A stretch of 48,914 nt of DNA. It comes from Pseudomonadota bacterium (GTDB taxonomy: Bacteria > Pseudomonadota > Gammaproteobacteria > Burkholderiales > Sulfuricellaceae). Every line of letters starts with the position of its first letter. Positions within the stretch are counted from its first letter, which is position 1. Below are positions 20,020 to 28,372 of the stretch, in pieces. The translations under genes and the position numbers were made by a program. Where the stretch lies: the NCBI GenBank assembly GCA_021792335.1, contig JAJYUW010000004.1:1-48914 (forward strand), written 5' to 3'. Under the pieces are notes generated by a model that was not told where the DNA came from, did not search any database, and saw only the letters and a list, made by a program, of their open reading frames with translations.

Positions 20020-20802
20020 TTATTTTCCGATCAGGCCGCTGGTGGGCGAGCTCGGACTGGCGGAATACAGCTTCTTCGGCATGCGGCCGGCGCGGAAGGC
20101 TTCGCGCCCGGCCTGCACCGCTTTTTTCATGGCCGAGGCCATCAGCACCGGGTTGCTTGCCCCGGCGATGGCGGTGTTCATCAGCACGCCGTCGCAGCCC
20201 AGTTCCATGGCGATGGCGGCGTCGGAAGCGGTGCCGACACCGGCATCGACGATCACCGGCACCTTGGCGTTGTCGATGATGATCTGCAGATTCCACGGGT
20301 TGAGTATGCCCATGCCGGAGCCGATCAGCGAGGCCAGCGGCATCACTGCGACGCAGCCGATTTCTTCCAGCTGCCGGGCGATGATCGGGTCGTCGGACGT
20401 GTAGACCATTACTTTGAAGCCGTCTTTGACCAGGATTTCCGCCGCCTTGAGGGTTTCCACCATATTCGGGTAGAGCGTTTTCGGGTCGCCCAGCACTTCC
20501 AGCTTGACCAGGTCATGGCCGTCCAGCAGTTCGCGCGCCAGGCGCAGGGTGCGAATGGCATCGTCGGCGCTGTAGCAGCCGGCGGTGTTGGGCAGGTAGG
20601 TGTATTTCGAGGGCGGCACCGCGTCGAGCAGGCTCGGTTCGCCCGCGTTCTGGCCGATGTTGGTGCGGCGGATTGCCACCGTCACGATCTGCGCGCCACT
20701 TTCCTCGACGGCGCGCCGCGTTTCGTCGAAATCCCTGTACTTGCCGGTGCCGATCAGCAGCCGGGAGTCGTAGGCCTTGCCTGCGATAATGAGTTTGTCC
20801 AT
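20020..20802 (-). CDS. thiG: thiazole synthase
   Basis: A 260-residue ThiG of standard length. It joins deoxyxylulose phosphate, dehydroglycine and ThiS thiocarboxylate into the thiazole phosphate of thiamine. The TIM-barrel signatures are clear: [20 protein letters not shown] at the N-terminus, [12 protein letters not shown] with the Schiff-base region, [55 protein letters not shown], and [29 protein letters not shown] lies before the ATG. Starts 19 bases after the thiS stop and should be expressed with it. No TPP riboswitch sequence was found upstream of thiS. Confidence 0.97.
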   Translation of the reverse strand: MDKLIIAGKAYDSRLLIGTGKYRDFDETRRAVEESGAQIVTVAIRRTNIGQNAGEPSLLDAVPPSKYTYLPNTAGCYSADDAIRTLRLARELLDGHDLVKLEVLGDPKTLYPNMVETLKAAEILVKDGFKVMVYTSDDPIIARQLEEIGCVAVMPLASLIGSGMGILNPWNLQIIIDNAKVPVIVDAGVGTASDAAIAMELGCDGVLMNTAIAGASNPVLMASAMKKAVQAGREAFRAGRMPKKLYSASPSSPTSGLIGK

Positions 20803-20821
20803 GTTTATTCCATGAGGAGGG

Positions 20822-21031
20822 TCAGCCGCCGCCCACGGCGACGACTATTTCCAGCTTGTCGCCGTCAGCAAGCACTGTTTCCGGAAATCGGCTGCGCGGC
20901 ACGATATCGCCGTTGCGCTCGACTGCAATGCGTTTGCCGATCAGTCCCAGATGTTCCAGTAATTGAACAAGGCAGGGCGCTTGCTCGAAAAGAAGTGGGT
21001 CGCCATTGACCGAAAGTTGAACCACGCGCAT
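20822..21031 (-). CDS. thiS: sulfur carrier protein ThiS
   Basis: A 69-residue ubiquitin-like protein ending in VAVGGG, i.e. the C-terminal Gly-Gly that is adenylated and thiocarboxylated to donate sulfur to ThiG, with one extra Gly. [20 protein letters not shown] and [20 protein letters not shown] match the beta-grasp fold. GGAAAT lies 5 bases before the ATG. It is the first gene of the thiS-thiG-trmB unit. Confidence 0.93.
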   Translation of the reverse strand: MRVVQLSVNGDPLLFEQAPCLVQLLEHLGLIGKRIAVERNGDIVPRSRFPETVLADGDKLEIVVAVGGG

Positions 21032-21113
21032 TAATTTCCAGGGTTGACTATGCGCCGGATTTTATCATGTTGCAGCGGTTCAATGATAGGCAGCGCCAAG
21101 CATGGTAGCCATA

Positions 21114-21208
21114 CATGTTGAATTTGCATGATTATCCTGTAGGGCCGAATTCATTCGGCCAGATGTGCGAATGAATTCGCACCTACAAAAAACATACGGT
21201 CGTTTCAA
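21114..21208. repeat. double-hairpin element (GAATTC type), copy 1
   Basis: CATGTTGAATTTGC, then TAGGGCCGAATTCATTCGGCC hairpin (about 21140-21160), GTGCGAATGAATTCGCAC hairpin (21165-21182), then CTACAAAAAACATACGG. The reverse complement of this element is at 28270-28363 with few differences. It lies between the thiS promoter region and the convergent end of the chemoreceptor gene. Confidence 0.85.
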
Positions 21209-21220
21209 GCCGGCTGACGG

Positions 21221-22852
21221 CTAGACTTTGAAACGGCCAATAGTGTTCTGCATGGAGGCGGCCAACTGTTCCAGATGCTGGGCGGCATTCGCGGTTTCCT
21301 GCACTGCGGCACTGTTTTCCTCGCTCATCTGGGCGATTTTTTCCACGTTCTTGGCGATGTCATTGCTGGCCACGCTTTGCTCTTTTAGCGAGTTGGAGAT
21401 ATCGCCTACGACTTGAACCACCCGCGCCGCCTCGGTTTTGATCTGGGTGATCGAGCCTGCCGCTTCATTCGCCAGCGTCACCCCGTTGCTTACCCGTGCG
21501 ACGCCGCCTTCCATGCTGGCAAAGGCGCTGTGGGTGCCGCCCTGGATTTTTTCTATCATGCCGGCAATTTCCTGGGTGGACTTGCTTGTCCGTTCCGCCA
21601 GCTTGCGCACCTCATCGGCGACCACCGCGAAGCCCCGGCCTTGCTCGCCCGCGCGGGCCGCTTCGATCGCTGCGTTGAGGGCGAGCAGATTGGTCTGGTC
21701 CGCGATTTCCTTGATGACGTTGACGATGGCGGAAATTTCTCCCGATTGCTGTTCCAGCGCTGCGATGATTTGAGAGGATTCCTTGACGGAATCCGAAATC
21801 TGCGACATTTCCGCTGCCGCATTCTGGATCACGCCAGCCCCTTGTTCCGACAATTCGCCGGAGCGCCTGGAGAGGGTTCTTGCTTCATGGGCGTTTTCGG
21901 AAACCTGCTCGATGCTGACCGTCATTTCTTCGACTGCCGCAGCCATGGAAGAGGCGGCTTCGGACTGCTGCCGCGAGCTTTCCGCTACCTGGCTGGAGGC
22001 GGCGGCGAGCTCCGTGGCGGTGCTGGATACCTGGTCGGCGTCGGCAAGAATTCCGGCGATCATTTCCTTCAGCCTGGTCTGCATTTCCCTCATCGCAGCC
22101 AGCATGCTTCCGCTGTCGTTCGGCTTGGTGACCACTGTCATGGCAAGGTTGCCGGCGGCAATGTTGCGGGCAATTTCTGCCGCATAGGCCGGTTCGCCGC
22201 CGAGGTCGCGGGTGAGCGAGCGAATGATCAGGAAACCGGCGATCGCCACCGCGATCACCAGCGCGGAAGCAGCGATGGTAATGAGCAGGAAGGTACGTTG
22301 ATAAAGCGTTTGCGCTTCGGCGGCGGCATCATCAATCTGTTCGACCTGGTACGCGCTGAGCTCGTTCAGGGCTTGCATGTATCTGGCAAGCACCGGCCGG
22401 ATCTCATTGTTCAGGATGTCCTTGGCCTCGTTTTTATTTCCGGCTCGATTGGCTCCCAGCGCTTTTTGCACTAACAGGCGATAGGGTTCCCGTTGTTCCT
22501 TGACGGCTGTTAATAGTTGTTTGTCTTTTTCCGCGGCGGCGGTTTTTTCCAGCTTGCTTATGGTTTCGACTACTATTTTGCGTGACTTGGCCATGGAATC
22601 CATTTCCCTGGAAATGTCCTCCTCCTTGTCCAGCAGCAGGATGTCGCGCGCGGAAAGCATGTTCTGGTTGACGTTGTCGGTGACGGTTTTTGCCAGCAGG
22701 ATTTTGGGCACTCTGTCGGAGGCCAGCTTGTCTATGCTGTTCTTCAGCTCGTCGATTTTCCATAATGCAATGCCGGAGCCGACGATGAGGCCGAAACTCA
22801 GAATGGAAAAAATTGCGCCGAGGCGCATGGCAACGGTCATGTTCTTGAACAT
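21221..22852 (-). CDS. methyl-accepting chemotaxis protein
   Basis: A 543-residue chemoreceptor, started at [13 protein letters not shown] (22852, CCGGAG upstream) rather than at codons 42 positions earlier that lie in the promoter region. TM1 about 11-31, periplasmic four-helix-bundle sensor with the [18 protein letters not shown] segment, TM2 about 188-213, HAMP, then the methylation helices and signalling hairpin with [40 protein letters not shown]. No CheR-binding pentapeptide at the C-terminus (ends NTIGRFKV). It senses an unknown small molecule and works with a CheA/CheW array encoded elsewhere. It is a single gene, facing away from the DUF294 gene. Confidence 0.93.
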   Translation of the reverse strand: MFKNMTVAMRLGAIFSILSFGLIVGSGIALWKIDELKNSIDKLASDRVPKILLAKTVTDNVNQNMLSARDILLLDKEEDISREMDSMAKSRKIVVETISKLEKTAAAEKDKQLLTAVKEQREPYRLLVQKALGANRAGNKNEAKDILNNEIRPVLARYMQALNELSAYQVEQIDDAAAEAQTLYQRTFLLITIAASALVIAVAIAGFLIIRSLTRDLGGEPAYAAEIARNIAAGNLAMTVVTKPNDSGSMLAAMREMQTRLKEMIAGILADADQVSSTATELAAASSQVAESSRQQSEAASSMAAAVEEMTVSIEQVSENAHEARTLSRRSGELSEQGAGVIQNAAAEMSQISDSVKESSQIIAALEQQSGEISAIVNVIKEIADQTNLLALNAAIEAARAGEQGRGFAVVADEVRKLAERTSKSTQEIAGMIEKIQGGTHSAFASMEGGVARVSNGVTLANEAAGSITQIKTEAARVVQVVGDISNSLKEQSVASNDIAKNVEKIAQMSEENSAAVQETANAAQHLEQLAASMQNTIGRFKV

Positions 22853-23228
22853 ATCGATTACTCCGGAGATAGAGGTTTTGCGCACAATGGGCGCCGCAAT
22901 CAAAGCGCCCTGTGACGGGTATTTGAGGCGAACTGATGTTATCACGCGGTATATGGCGTACTGTATACTGCATATCATCTATTGCTTTTTTCATGGATTT
23001 GTTTTAGTTCAAATACGTGGGGCGAGTTGGATCGGTTTGCGAATATCAAAAGGCGGTGTACCGGTTGCCGCCACGGGGACGAAAAGTATTCATTATGGAG
23101 GCTGACGGATGGAAGTGTGGTTTGTGTAACGGCGCGCGCGCCGTTACATCCAATCCGGCACGCCGCTTAGCGGCTCATATAGCCTGAATCAGTGTAGAAT
23201 ATTGTCATTCCCATCGTTGTTACGGAAC
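22853..23228. other. divergent intergenic region, 376 bp
   Basis: Divergent promoter region of the chemoreceptor (minus) and the DUF294 gene (plus). Contains overlapping short repeats GCGGTATATGGCGTACTGTA, a perfect 22-bp GC palindrome (23126-23147, see separate entry) and GCCGCTTAGCGGC (23163-23175). No protein-coding frame of credible composition. No single promoter stands out. Confidence 0.4.
23126..23147. repeat. perfect 22-bp palindrome with alternating GC core
   Basis: Half-site GTAACGGCGCG followed by its exact complement; the centre is an uninterrupted alternating CG tract, and the closing pairs are G-T-A-A/T-T-A-C. It lies about 80 bases upstream of the DUF294 ATG. It could be an operator, a Z-DNA-forming tract or a terminator-like hairpin without U-run. 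Confidence 0.6.
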
Positions 23229-25151
23229 ATGGCGATTATGAGCCCCCCCGCTCCGCTCTCAGCAAGCACGATCCAGGCGACGCTCGACCACCTGCGCCGT
23301 TTTGCCCCATTCGACCGGATGGAGCAGGAACACCTGGCATGGATGGCGCAGCGGCTTTCACCAGGCTATTACGCCAAGGGCGAGGTGATCGTGTCGCCAG
23401 AACAGGGGATCGTCTCGCATTTTTTCATCATCAAGCAGGGCGTGGTGCAGGGCGAGCAGAACGTCGCCCGCGCCGCCGAGTCCGGCACCTGGCTCGAACT
23501 CGTCGAGGGCGAATGTTTCCCCTTGGGCGCCTTGCTCGCCAAACGCGCCGTTTCCAGCATCTACCGCGCCAAGCAGGATACCTTCTGCTACGAACTTGAT
23601 GCCGCCGACTTTACCGAGCTGGTGCAGCTCAGCCCACCCTTCCGGGATTTCTGCACCCGCCGCATTGCGAATCTGCTGGAGCAGTCGAAGCAGGTGATCC
23701 AGGCCCAGTATTCCCGGTCCGGCACGGAACAGCAGTCCCTCTCCAACCCCTTGTCCGCCGTCATCCGCCGCGAGCCGGTGAGCTGTGCGCCAGATACGCC
23801 GGTCAGGGAAGTATTGGGGGCCATGCACACGCTCGGCATCGGTTCGATGATAGTGACCGAGCAGAAGAGACCGGTCGGCATCTTCACCCTGCACGACGTG
23901 CTGAACCGCGTAACGCTGGCGCAACTGGATCTGGATCAGCCGATCCGCTCGGTGATGAGCGGCAACCTCACCACGCTGCCGCCCCAGGCATTCGCTTATG
24001 AAGCGGCGCTGGAAATGGCCAAGCATGGTTTCCGCCATGTGCTGGTGACGGAGAACGGGCGGCTGGCAGGGGTCATTTCGGAAAAGGATCTGTTTACGCT
24101 GCAGCGGGTGGGCTTGCGCCAGATCAGTTCGGCGATCCGCAATGCCGACAATCTCGTAGCGCTGAAGCAGTCCGCCCGCGATATCCGGCAGTTGGTTCAT
24201 AACATGATGGCGCAGGGGGTGGCGGCGGAGCAGTTGACGCAGTTTATTTCCACCCTGAACGACCTGCTTACCGTCCGCATCATCGAGCTGGAATGCGCTG
24301 TTGCGGGAATCCAGGATAGTCCTTTGTGCGCTAGCGGATTCTGCTGGATTGCGCTGGGCTCCGAAGGCCGCTTTGAGCAGACGCTCAATACCGACCAGGA
24401 TAACGGCATTATCTTTGCCGCGCCGGAGGGAATGACGGCAGATCAGGTGCGGAAGCAGCTTTTGCCGGTGGCCCGCCGCATCAACGAGGCGCTCGATGCC
24501 TGCGGCTTTCCGCTGTGCAAGGGCAATGTGATGGCAAGCAATCCTCAGTGGTGCCTCTCGCTCGATGAGTGGAAAGGCAAATTCGCGGAATGGATCCACC
24601 GCGGCGACGCCCCCATGCTGCTCAATGCCGCGATTTTCTTCGACTTCCGGCCGCTGTTCGGCAAGCATGAGTTGGCGCAGGATTTGCGCAACTGGCTGCA
24701 CGCGGCCATCAAGGAGAACCGCCTGTTCCTCAAGCACATGGCGGTGAATGCGCTGGCCAACCGCCCCCCTTTGGGACTGGTGCGGGATTTCGTGGTGGGC
24801 GAGAAACATACGCTCGACCTCAAGTTCAACGGCATTACCCCCTTCGTCGATGCGGCGCGGATCTTCAGCCTTTATGCCGGAGTCGGCGAGACCAGCACGA
24901 TACGCCGCCTGCGCGCGTCAGGCACACAGTGGCGCGTCGAGCCGGCCGAACTGGAAGCCTGGATCGACGCCTTTCTCTTCATCCAGCTGCTGCGCCTGCG
25001 GACACAGCACGAACAGGGCCAACGTGGCGCAGCGCTATCCAACAAGATCGACCCCGACAGCCTCAACGACCTCGATCGCCGCATCCTCAAGGAAGCATTC
25101 CGCCAGGCGCGCAAGCTACAGGCGACACTGGAAAAATACTTCCAGTTTTAA
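23229..25151 (+). CDS. cNMP-binding/CBS/DUF294 nucleotidyltransferase-like signalling protein
   Basis: A 640-residue cytoplasmic protein. Start MAIMSPPAPLSAS at 23229 (a second ATG is 9 bases later; the ribosome site GGAAC is weak). Domains: cyclic-nucleotide-binding beta-roll (about 15-140; SPGYYAKGEVIVSPEQGIVS, EGECFPLGAL), two CBS repeats (about 165-300; IGSMIVTEQKRPVGIFTLHD, GFRHVLVTENGRLAGVISEK), DUF294 nucleotidyltransferase-like domain (about 335-460; LGSEGRFEQTLNTDQDNGII, with the GSxxRxE...DxD pattern of active enzymes), and DUF294 C-terminal domain (about 490-635). Family members are thought to be GlnD-like regulators; they often lie next to DUF4212/ActP symporter genes, and two such pairs occur 7 kb downstream here. 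Confidence 0.9.
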   Translation: MAIMSPPAPLSASTIQATLDHLRRFAPFDRMEQEHLAWMAQRLSPGYYAKGEVIVSPEQGIVSHFFIIKQGVVQGEQNVARAAESGTWLELVEGECFPLGALLAKRAVSSIYRAKQDTFCYELDAADFTELVQLSPPFRDFCTRRIANLLEQSKQVIQAQYSRSGTEQQSLSNPLSAVIRREPVSCAPDTPVREVLGAMHTLGIGSMIVTEQKRPVGIFTLHDVLNRVTLAQLDLDQPIRSVMSGNLTTLPPQAFAYEAALEMAKHGFRHVLVTENGRLAGVISEKDLFTLQRVGLRQISSAIRNADNLVALKQSARDIRQLVHNMMAQGVAAEQLTQFISTLNDLLTVRIIELECAVAGIQDSPLCASGFCWIALGSEGRFEQTLNTDQDNGIIFAAPEGMTADQVRKQLLPVARRINEALDACGFPLCKGNVMASNPQWCLSLDEWKGKFAEWIHRGDAPMLLNAAIFFDFRPLFGKHELAQDLRNWLHAAIKENRLFLKHMAVNALANRPPLGLVRDFVVGEKHTLDLKFNGITPFVDAARIFSLYAGVGETSTIRRLRASGTQWRVEPAELEAWIDAFLFIQLLRLRTQHEQGQRGAALSNKIDPDSLNDLDRRILKEAFRQARKLQATLEKYFQF

Positions 25152-25483
25152 TAAAACTTTCGCTTTTCACAGCCAGAGTTCTCTGTTACCATTTGCCCGT
25201 TTTTTAATTGCGGAGACCCTCAGTGGGCATTTGTTCGAGTGACAGTAGTAGCCGATCCTTGATGGGCGGCAGCTTCTCGGCAAGATAACGCGCAGGCACT
25301 TCTCCTGCCGCCGTCTCGCCGAAGGCGGGAAGCGGCATCCAGACGCGGGAATTTCATCAGTCCGCGCCTTCAAAACTTCCACTCACTAGATTCTGACCGA
25401 GCATCCACGGATGCCTCGTGACGCATGCCCGCTGTGCGGCTCCACCTCGATCGACCCGATTTTTTGAGGATAGGGGAAACGTC
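25152..25483. other. leader region upstream of the MgtA-type ATPase, 332 bp
   Basis: No Mg-sensing M-box was recognised. It holds an 18-codon leader frame (25411-25467). On the minus strand, 25204-25338 encodes a protein-like 44-residue frame (contains PLPAFGETAAGEVPARYLAE, ends EGLRN) without a ribosome site; it could be the remnant of a lost gene. GCACTTCTCCTGCCGCCGTC and the following GAAGGCGGGAAGCGGC suggest local secondary structure. Confidence 0.35.
25411..25467 (+). CDS. possible 18-codon leader peptide of the MgtA-type ATPase gene
   Basis: ATG at 25411 opens MPRDACPLCGSTSIDPIF, ending in TGA at 25465-25467, 16 bases before the ATPase ATG. It has three Pro codons and two Asp, one as Asp-Pro. 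In enteric bacteria the mgtL leader of mgtA is a short Pro- and acid-rich peptide whose translation senses Mg2+ or proline; this one could work in a similar way. The ribosome site is weak (CACGG) and the match is by type only, so this is a guess. Confidence 0.25.
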   Translation: MPRDACPLCGSTSIDPIF

Positions 25484-28249
25484 ATGAACATTGCCTTCAT
25501 GAAAGAATTTTTCGCCGGATTCGTTCGCACCCGTGCCATCTCGCGGCACTTCCGCCGACTGGCGATTCTAGACGCGCTCAGGGGCGAAGGGGTGCCGCGC
25601 GAGGTGCCGCCGACGCTCGCCCATACTTTGCTTGAAGCTTCGCGCAGCGATGCCGACGCTTTGCTGGCGCGTCTCGACACGCACCTGGATGGCCTGAGCG
25701 AAGCCCAGGCCGAGAACATCCGCGATCGGGTCGGCCTGAACGAGGTCGAGCACGAGAAGCCGCTGCCCTGGTGGACTCACCTGTGGCACTGCTACAAGAA
25801 CCCGTTCAACCTGCTGCTGACGCTGCTCGCCGCCATCTCTTACTACACCGATGACATGAAGGCGGCCATCGTCATCTCCACGATGGTGGTGCTGTCGACG
25901 CTGCTCCGCTTCTGGCAGGAAGGGAAGTCCAACAGGGCTGCCGACAAGCTCAAGGAAATGGTCAGCAACACCGCCACCGTGCTGCGCCGCGATCTGGCCC
26001 AGGATGCCGCCGAGGAGGCGCGCCGCTACTTCCATGCCATGCTGCACCCCAGGGGGCCGCGCAAGACGGAGGTGCCGATCAAGCTGCTGGTGCCCGGCGA
26101 CCTGGTACTACTCTCGGCCGGCGACATGATCCCGGCCGATCTGCGGGCGCTTTCCGCCAAGGACCTGTTCGTCAGCCAGGCGGCAATGACCGGCGAATCC
26201 CTGCCGGTGGAAAAATTCGCCAGCCAGCGCATTGCGGGCGTGACCAGCCCGATCGAGCTCGACAACATCCTGTTCATGGGCACCAACGTGGTGAGCGGCA
26301 CGGCCATGGCGGTGGTGGTGACCACCGGCAACCGCACCTACTTCGGCGCGCTGGCCGCGCGGGCCACCGCCAGCGGGCGCGTGCAGACGGCGTTCCAGGC
26401 GGGCATCAACAAGGTGAGCTGGCTGCTGATCCGCTTCATGCTGGTGATGTCGCCGCTGGTCCTGCTCATCAACGGCTACACCAAGGGAGACTGGTTGGAG
26501 GCGTTCCTGTTCGCGCTGTCCGTCGCCGTCGGCCTGACGCCCGAGATGCTGCCGATGATCGTCACTTCGACATTGGCCAAGGGGGCGGTGCTGCTGTCGC
26601 GCAAGAAGGTGATCGTGAAGCGCCTCGATGCCATCCAGAACTTCGGCGCGATGGATGTGCTGTGCACCGACAAGACCGGCACGCTCACCCAGGACAAGAT
26701 TTTCCTCGCGCGTCATACCGGCGTGTTCGGCGAGGAATCCGACACGGTGCTGGAGTATGCCTATCTCAACAGCTACTACCAGACCGGGCTGAAAAACCTG
26801 CTCGACGTGGCGGTGCTGGAGCACGCCGAGGTTCATCGGGAGTTGGAGATCGCCACGGCTTTCCGCAAGGTGGACGAGATCCCGTTCGATTTCGTCCGGC
26901 GCCGCATGTCGGTGGTGGTCGCCGAGCATGACGAGCATCACCTGCTGATCTGCAAGGGTGCGGTGGAGGAAATCCTCTCTGTTTGCACCCGTGTCCAGCA
27001 CGCCGAAACGACTGAACCGCTGACGCCGGAACTGCTCGCCCAGCTGAGCGAGGTGACTTCAGCCCTCAACGAGGAGGGGTTGCGGGTAGTGGCGGTTGCC
27101 GCCAGGGAATTGCCGCCGGTCAAGGAAGTTTATGGCGTGGCGGATGAGGCTGAGCTTACCCTGGTCGGTTACATCGCCTTCCTCGACCCGCCCAAGGAAT
27201 CCGCCGAACCAGCGCTGGCGGCGCTGCGGGGGCACGGAGTCGACGTCAAGATACTGACCGGCGACAATGAGCGGGTGACGGCCAAGATTTGCCGCGAGGT
27301 CGGCCTGCCCGACGACAAGGTGCTGCTCGGCGCCGACATCGAAGCGATGAGCGACACCGAACTCGCCGCCGCGGCGGAGCAAAACCATATCTTCGCCAAG
27401 CTCAGCCCCACCCACAAGGAGCGCATAGTCCAGGCGCTGCGCCGCAATGTCCACGTGGTCGGCTTCATGGGCGACGGCATCAACGATGCGCCTGCCCTGC
27501 GCGCGGCGGATATCGGCATTTCGGTGGATACCGCGGTGGATATCGCCAAGGAGGCGGCCGACATCATTCTGCTGGAGAAAAGCCTGATGGTGCTGGAGGA
27601 AGGCGTGATCGAAGGCCGCAGGACCTTCGCCAACATGCTCAAGTACATCAAGATGACGGCCAGCTCAAACTTCGGCAACGTGTTCTCGGTGCTGGTGGCG
27701 AGCGTGTTCCTGCCGTTCCTGCCGATGCTGCCGCTGCATCTGCTGGTGCAGAACCTGCTCTACGACATCTCGCAGATCGCGATTCCCTTCGACAACGTCG
27801 ACGAGGAACAGGTCAAGCTGCCGCAACGCTGGAACCCGGAAAATATCGGCCGCTTCATGGTGTTTTTCGGGCCGGTCAGTTCGGTCTTCGACCTCACCAC
27901 CTACGCACTGATGTGGTTCGTTTTCAGCGCCAATACGCCGGCCTATCAGTCGCTGTTCCAATCCGGCTGGTTCATCGAGGGGCTGCTGTCGCAAACGCTG
28001 ATCGTGCACATGATCCGCACGCAAAAGATCCCCTTCATCCAGAGCCGTCCCGGCTGGCCGCTGCTGGCAACGACGATGGGCGTCATGATCGCCGGGACCC
28101 TCGTGCCGATGGGGCCGCTCGCCCACTATTTCAAACTGCAGGCGCTGCCGCCGCTGTACTTCGCGTTCCTGGCGGCAATCCTGCTCGGCTACATGGCGCT
28201 GACCCAGGCGATGAAAAGGTTTTACACTCGGCGCTACGGCTGGCAGTGA
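25484..28249 (+). CDS. mgtA: P-type ATPase, magnesium-importing type (MgtA/MgtB family)
   Basis: A 921-residue type IIIB P-type ATPase. ATG at 25484 has AGGGGAAA upstream. Motifs in order: N-terminal cytoplasmic tail (1-90), TM1-2, actuator domain with MTGESLPVEK, TM4 with GLTPEMLPMIV as in Mg2+ transporters, phosphorylation site DKTGTLTQDK, nucleotide domain with LLICKGAVEE, hinge GDGINDAPALRAADIGISVD, then six C-terminal helices. It imports Mg2+ (possibly Ni2+ or Co2+) across the inner membrane using ATP. It lies alone between a large leader region and an inverted hairpin element. Regulation could involve the leader peptide at 25411, not PhoP/PhoQ boxes, which I could not identify. Confidence 0.93.
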   Translation: MNIAFMKEFFAGFVRTRAISRHFRRLAILDALRGEGVPREVPPTLAHTLLEASRSDADALLARLDTHLDGLSEAQAENIRDRVGLNEVEHEKPLPWWTHLWHCYKNPFNLLLTLLAAISYYTDDMKAAIVISTMVVLSTLLRFWQEGKSNRAADKLKEMVSNTATVLRRDLAQDAAEEARRYFHAMLHPRGPRKTEVPIKLLVPGDLVLLSAGDMIPADLRALSAKDLFVSQAAMTGESLPVEKFASQRIAGVTSPIELDNILFMGTNVVSGTAMAVVVTTGNRTYFGALAARATASGRVQTAFQAGINKVSWLLIRFMLVMSPLVLLINGYTKGDWLEAFLFALSVAVGLTPEMLPMIVTSTLAKGAVLLSRKKVIVKRLDAIQNFGAMDVLCTDKTGTLTQDKIFLARHTGVFGEESDTVLEYAYLNSYYQTGLKNLLDVAVLEHAEVHRELEIATAFRKVDEIPFDFVRRRMSVVVAEHDEHHLLICKGAVEEILSVCTRVQHAETTEPLTPELLAQLSEVTSALNEEGLRVVAVAARELPPVKEVYGVADEAELTLVGYIAFLDPPKESAEPALAALRGHGVDVKILTGDNERVTAKICREVGLPDDKVLLGADIEAMSDTELAAAAEQNHIFAKLSPTHKERIVQALRRNVHVVGFMGDGINDAPALRAADIGISVDTAVDIAKEAADIILLEKSLMVLEEGVIEGRRTFANMLKYIKMTASSNFGNVFSVLVASVFLPFLPMLPLHLLVQNLLYDISQIAIPFDNVDEEQVKLPQRWNPENIGRFMVFFGPVSSVFDLTTYALMWFVFSANTPAYQSLFQSGWFIEGLLSQTLIVHMIRTQKIPFIQSRPGWPLLATTMGVMIAGTLVPMGPLAHYFKLQALPPLYFAFLAAILLGYMALTQAMKRFYTRRYGWQ

Positions 28250-28269
28250 TCCGCTAGTAGTCAGTCAAC

Positions 28270-28363
28270 TTAAAACGGCCGCATGTTTTTTGTAGGTGCG
28301 AATTCATTCGCACAATTGGCCGAATGAATTCGGCCCTACAAGGCAATCACGCAAATTCAACAT
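28270..28363. repeat. double-hairpin element (GAATTC type), copy 2, inverted
   Basis: ACGGCCGCATGTTTTTTGTAG, GTGCGAATTCATTCGCAC, GGCCGAATGAATTCGGCC then CTACAAGGCAATCACGC and AAATTCAACATG: the reverse complement of the element at 21114-21208, with the same order of hairpins and only a handful of substitutions. Located between the convergent ATPase and sensor-kinase gene ends, where it could serve as a two-way terminator. Confidence 0.85.
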
Positions 28364-28372
28364 GACGGACTG

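Noticed and set aside
21032-21113. TPP riboswitch upstream of thiS
   Set aside because: The short region holds no CTGAGA-type conserved core or pairing; nothing supports a riboswitch.
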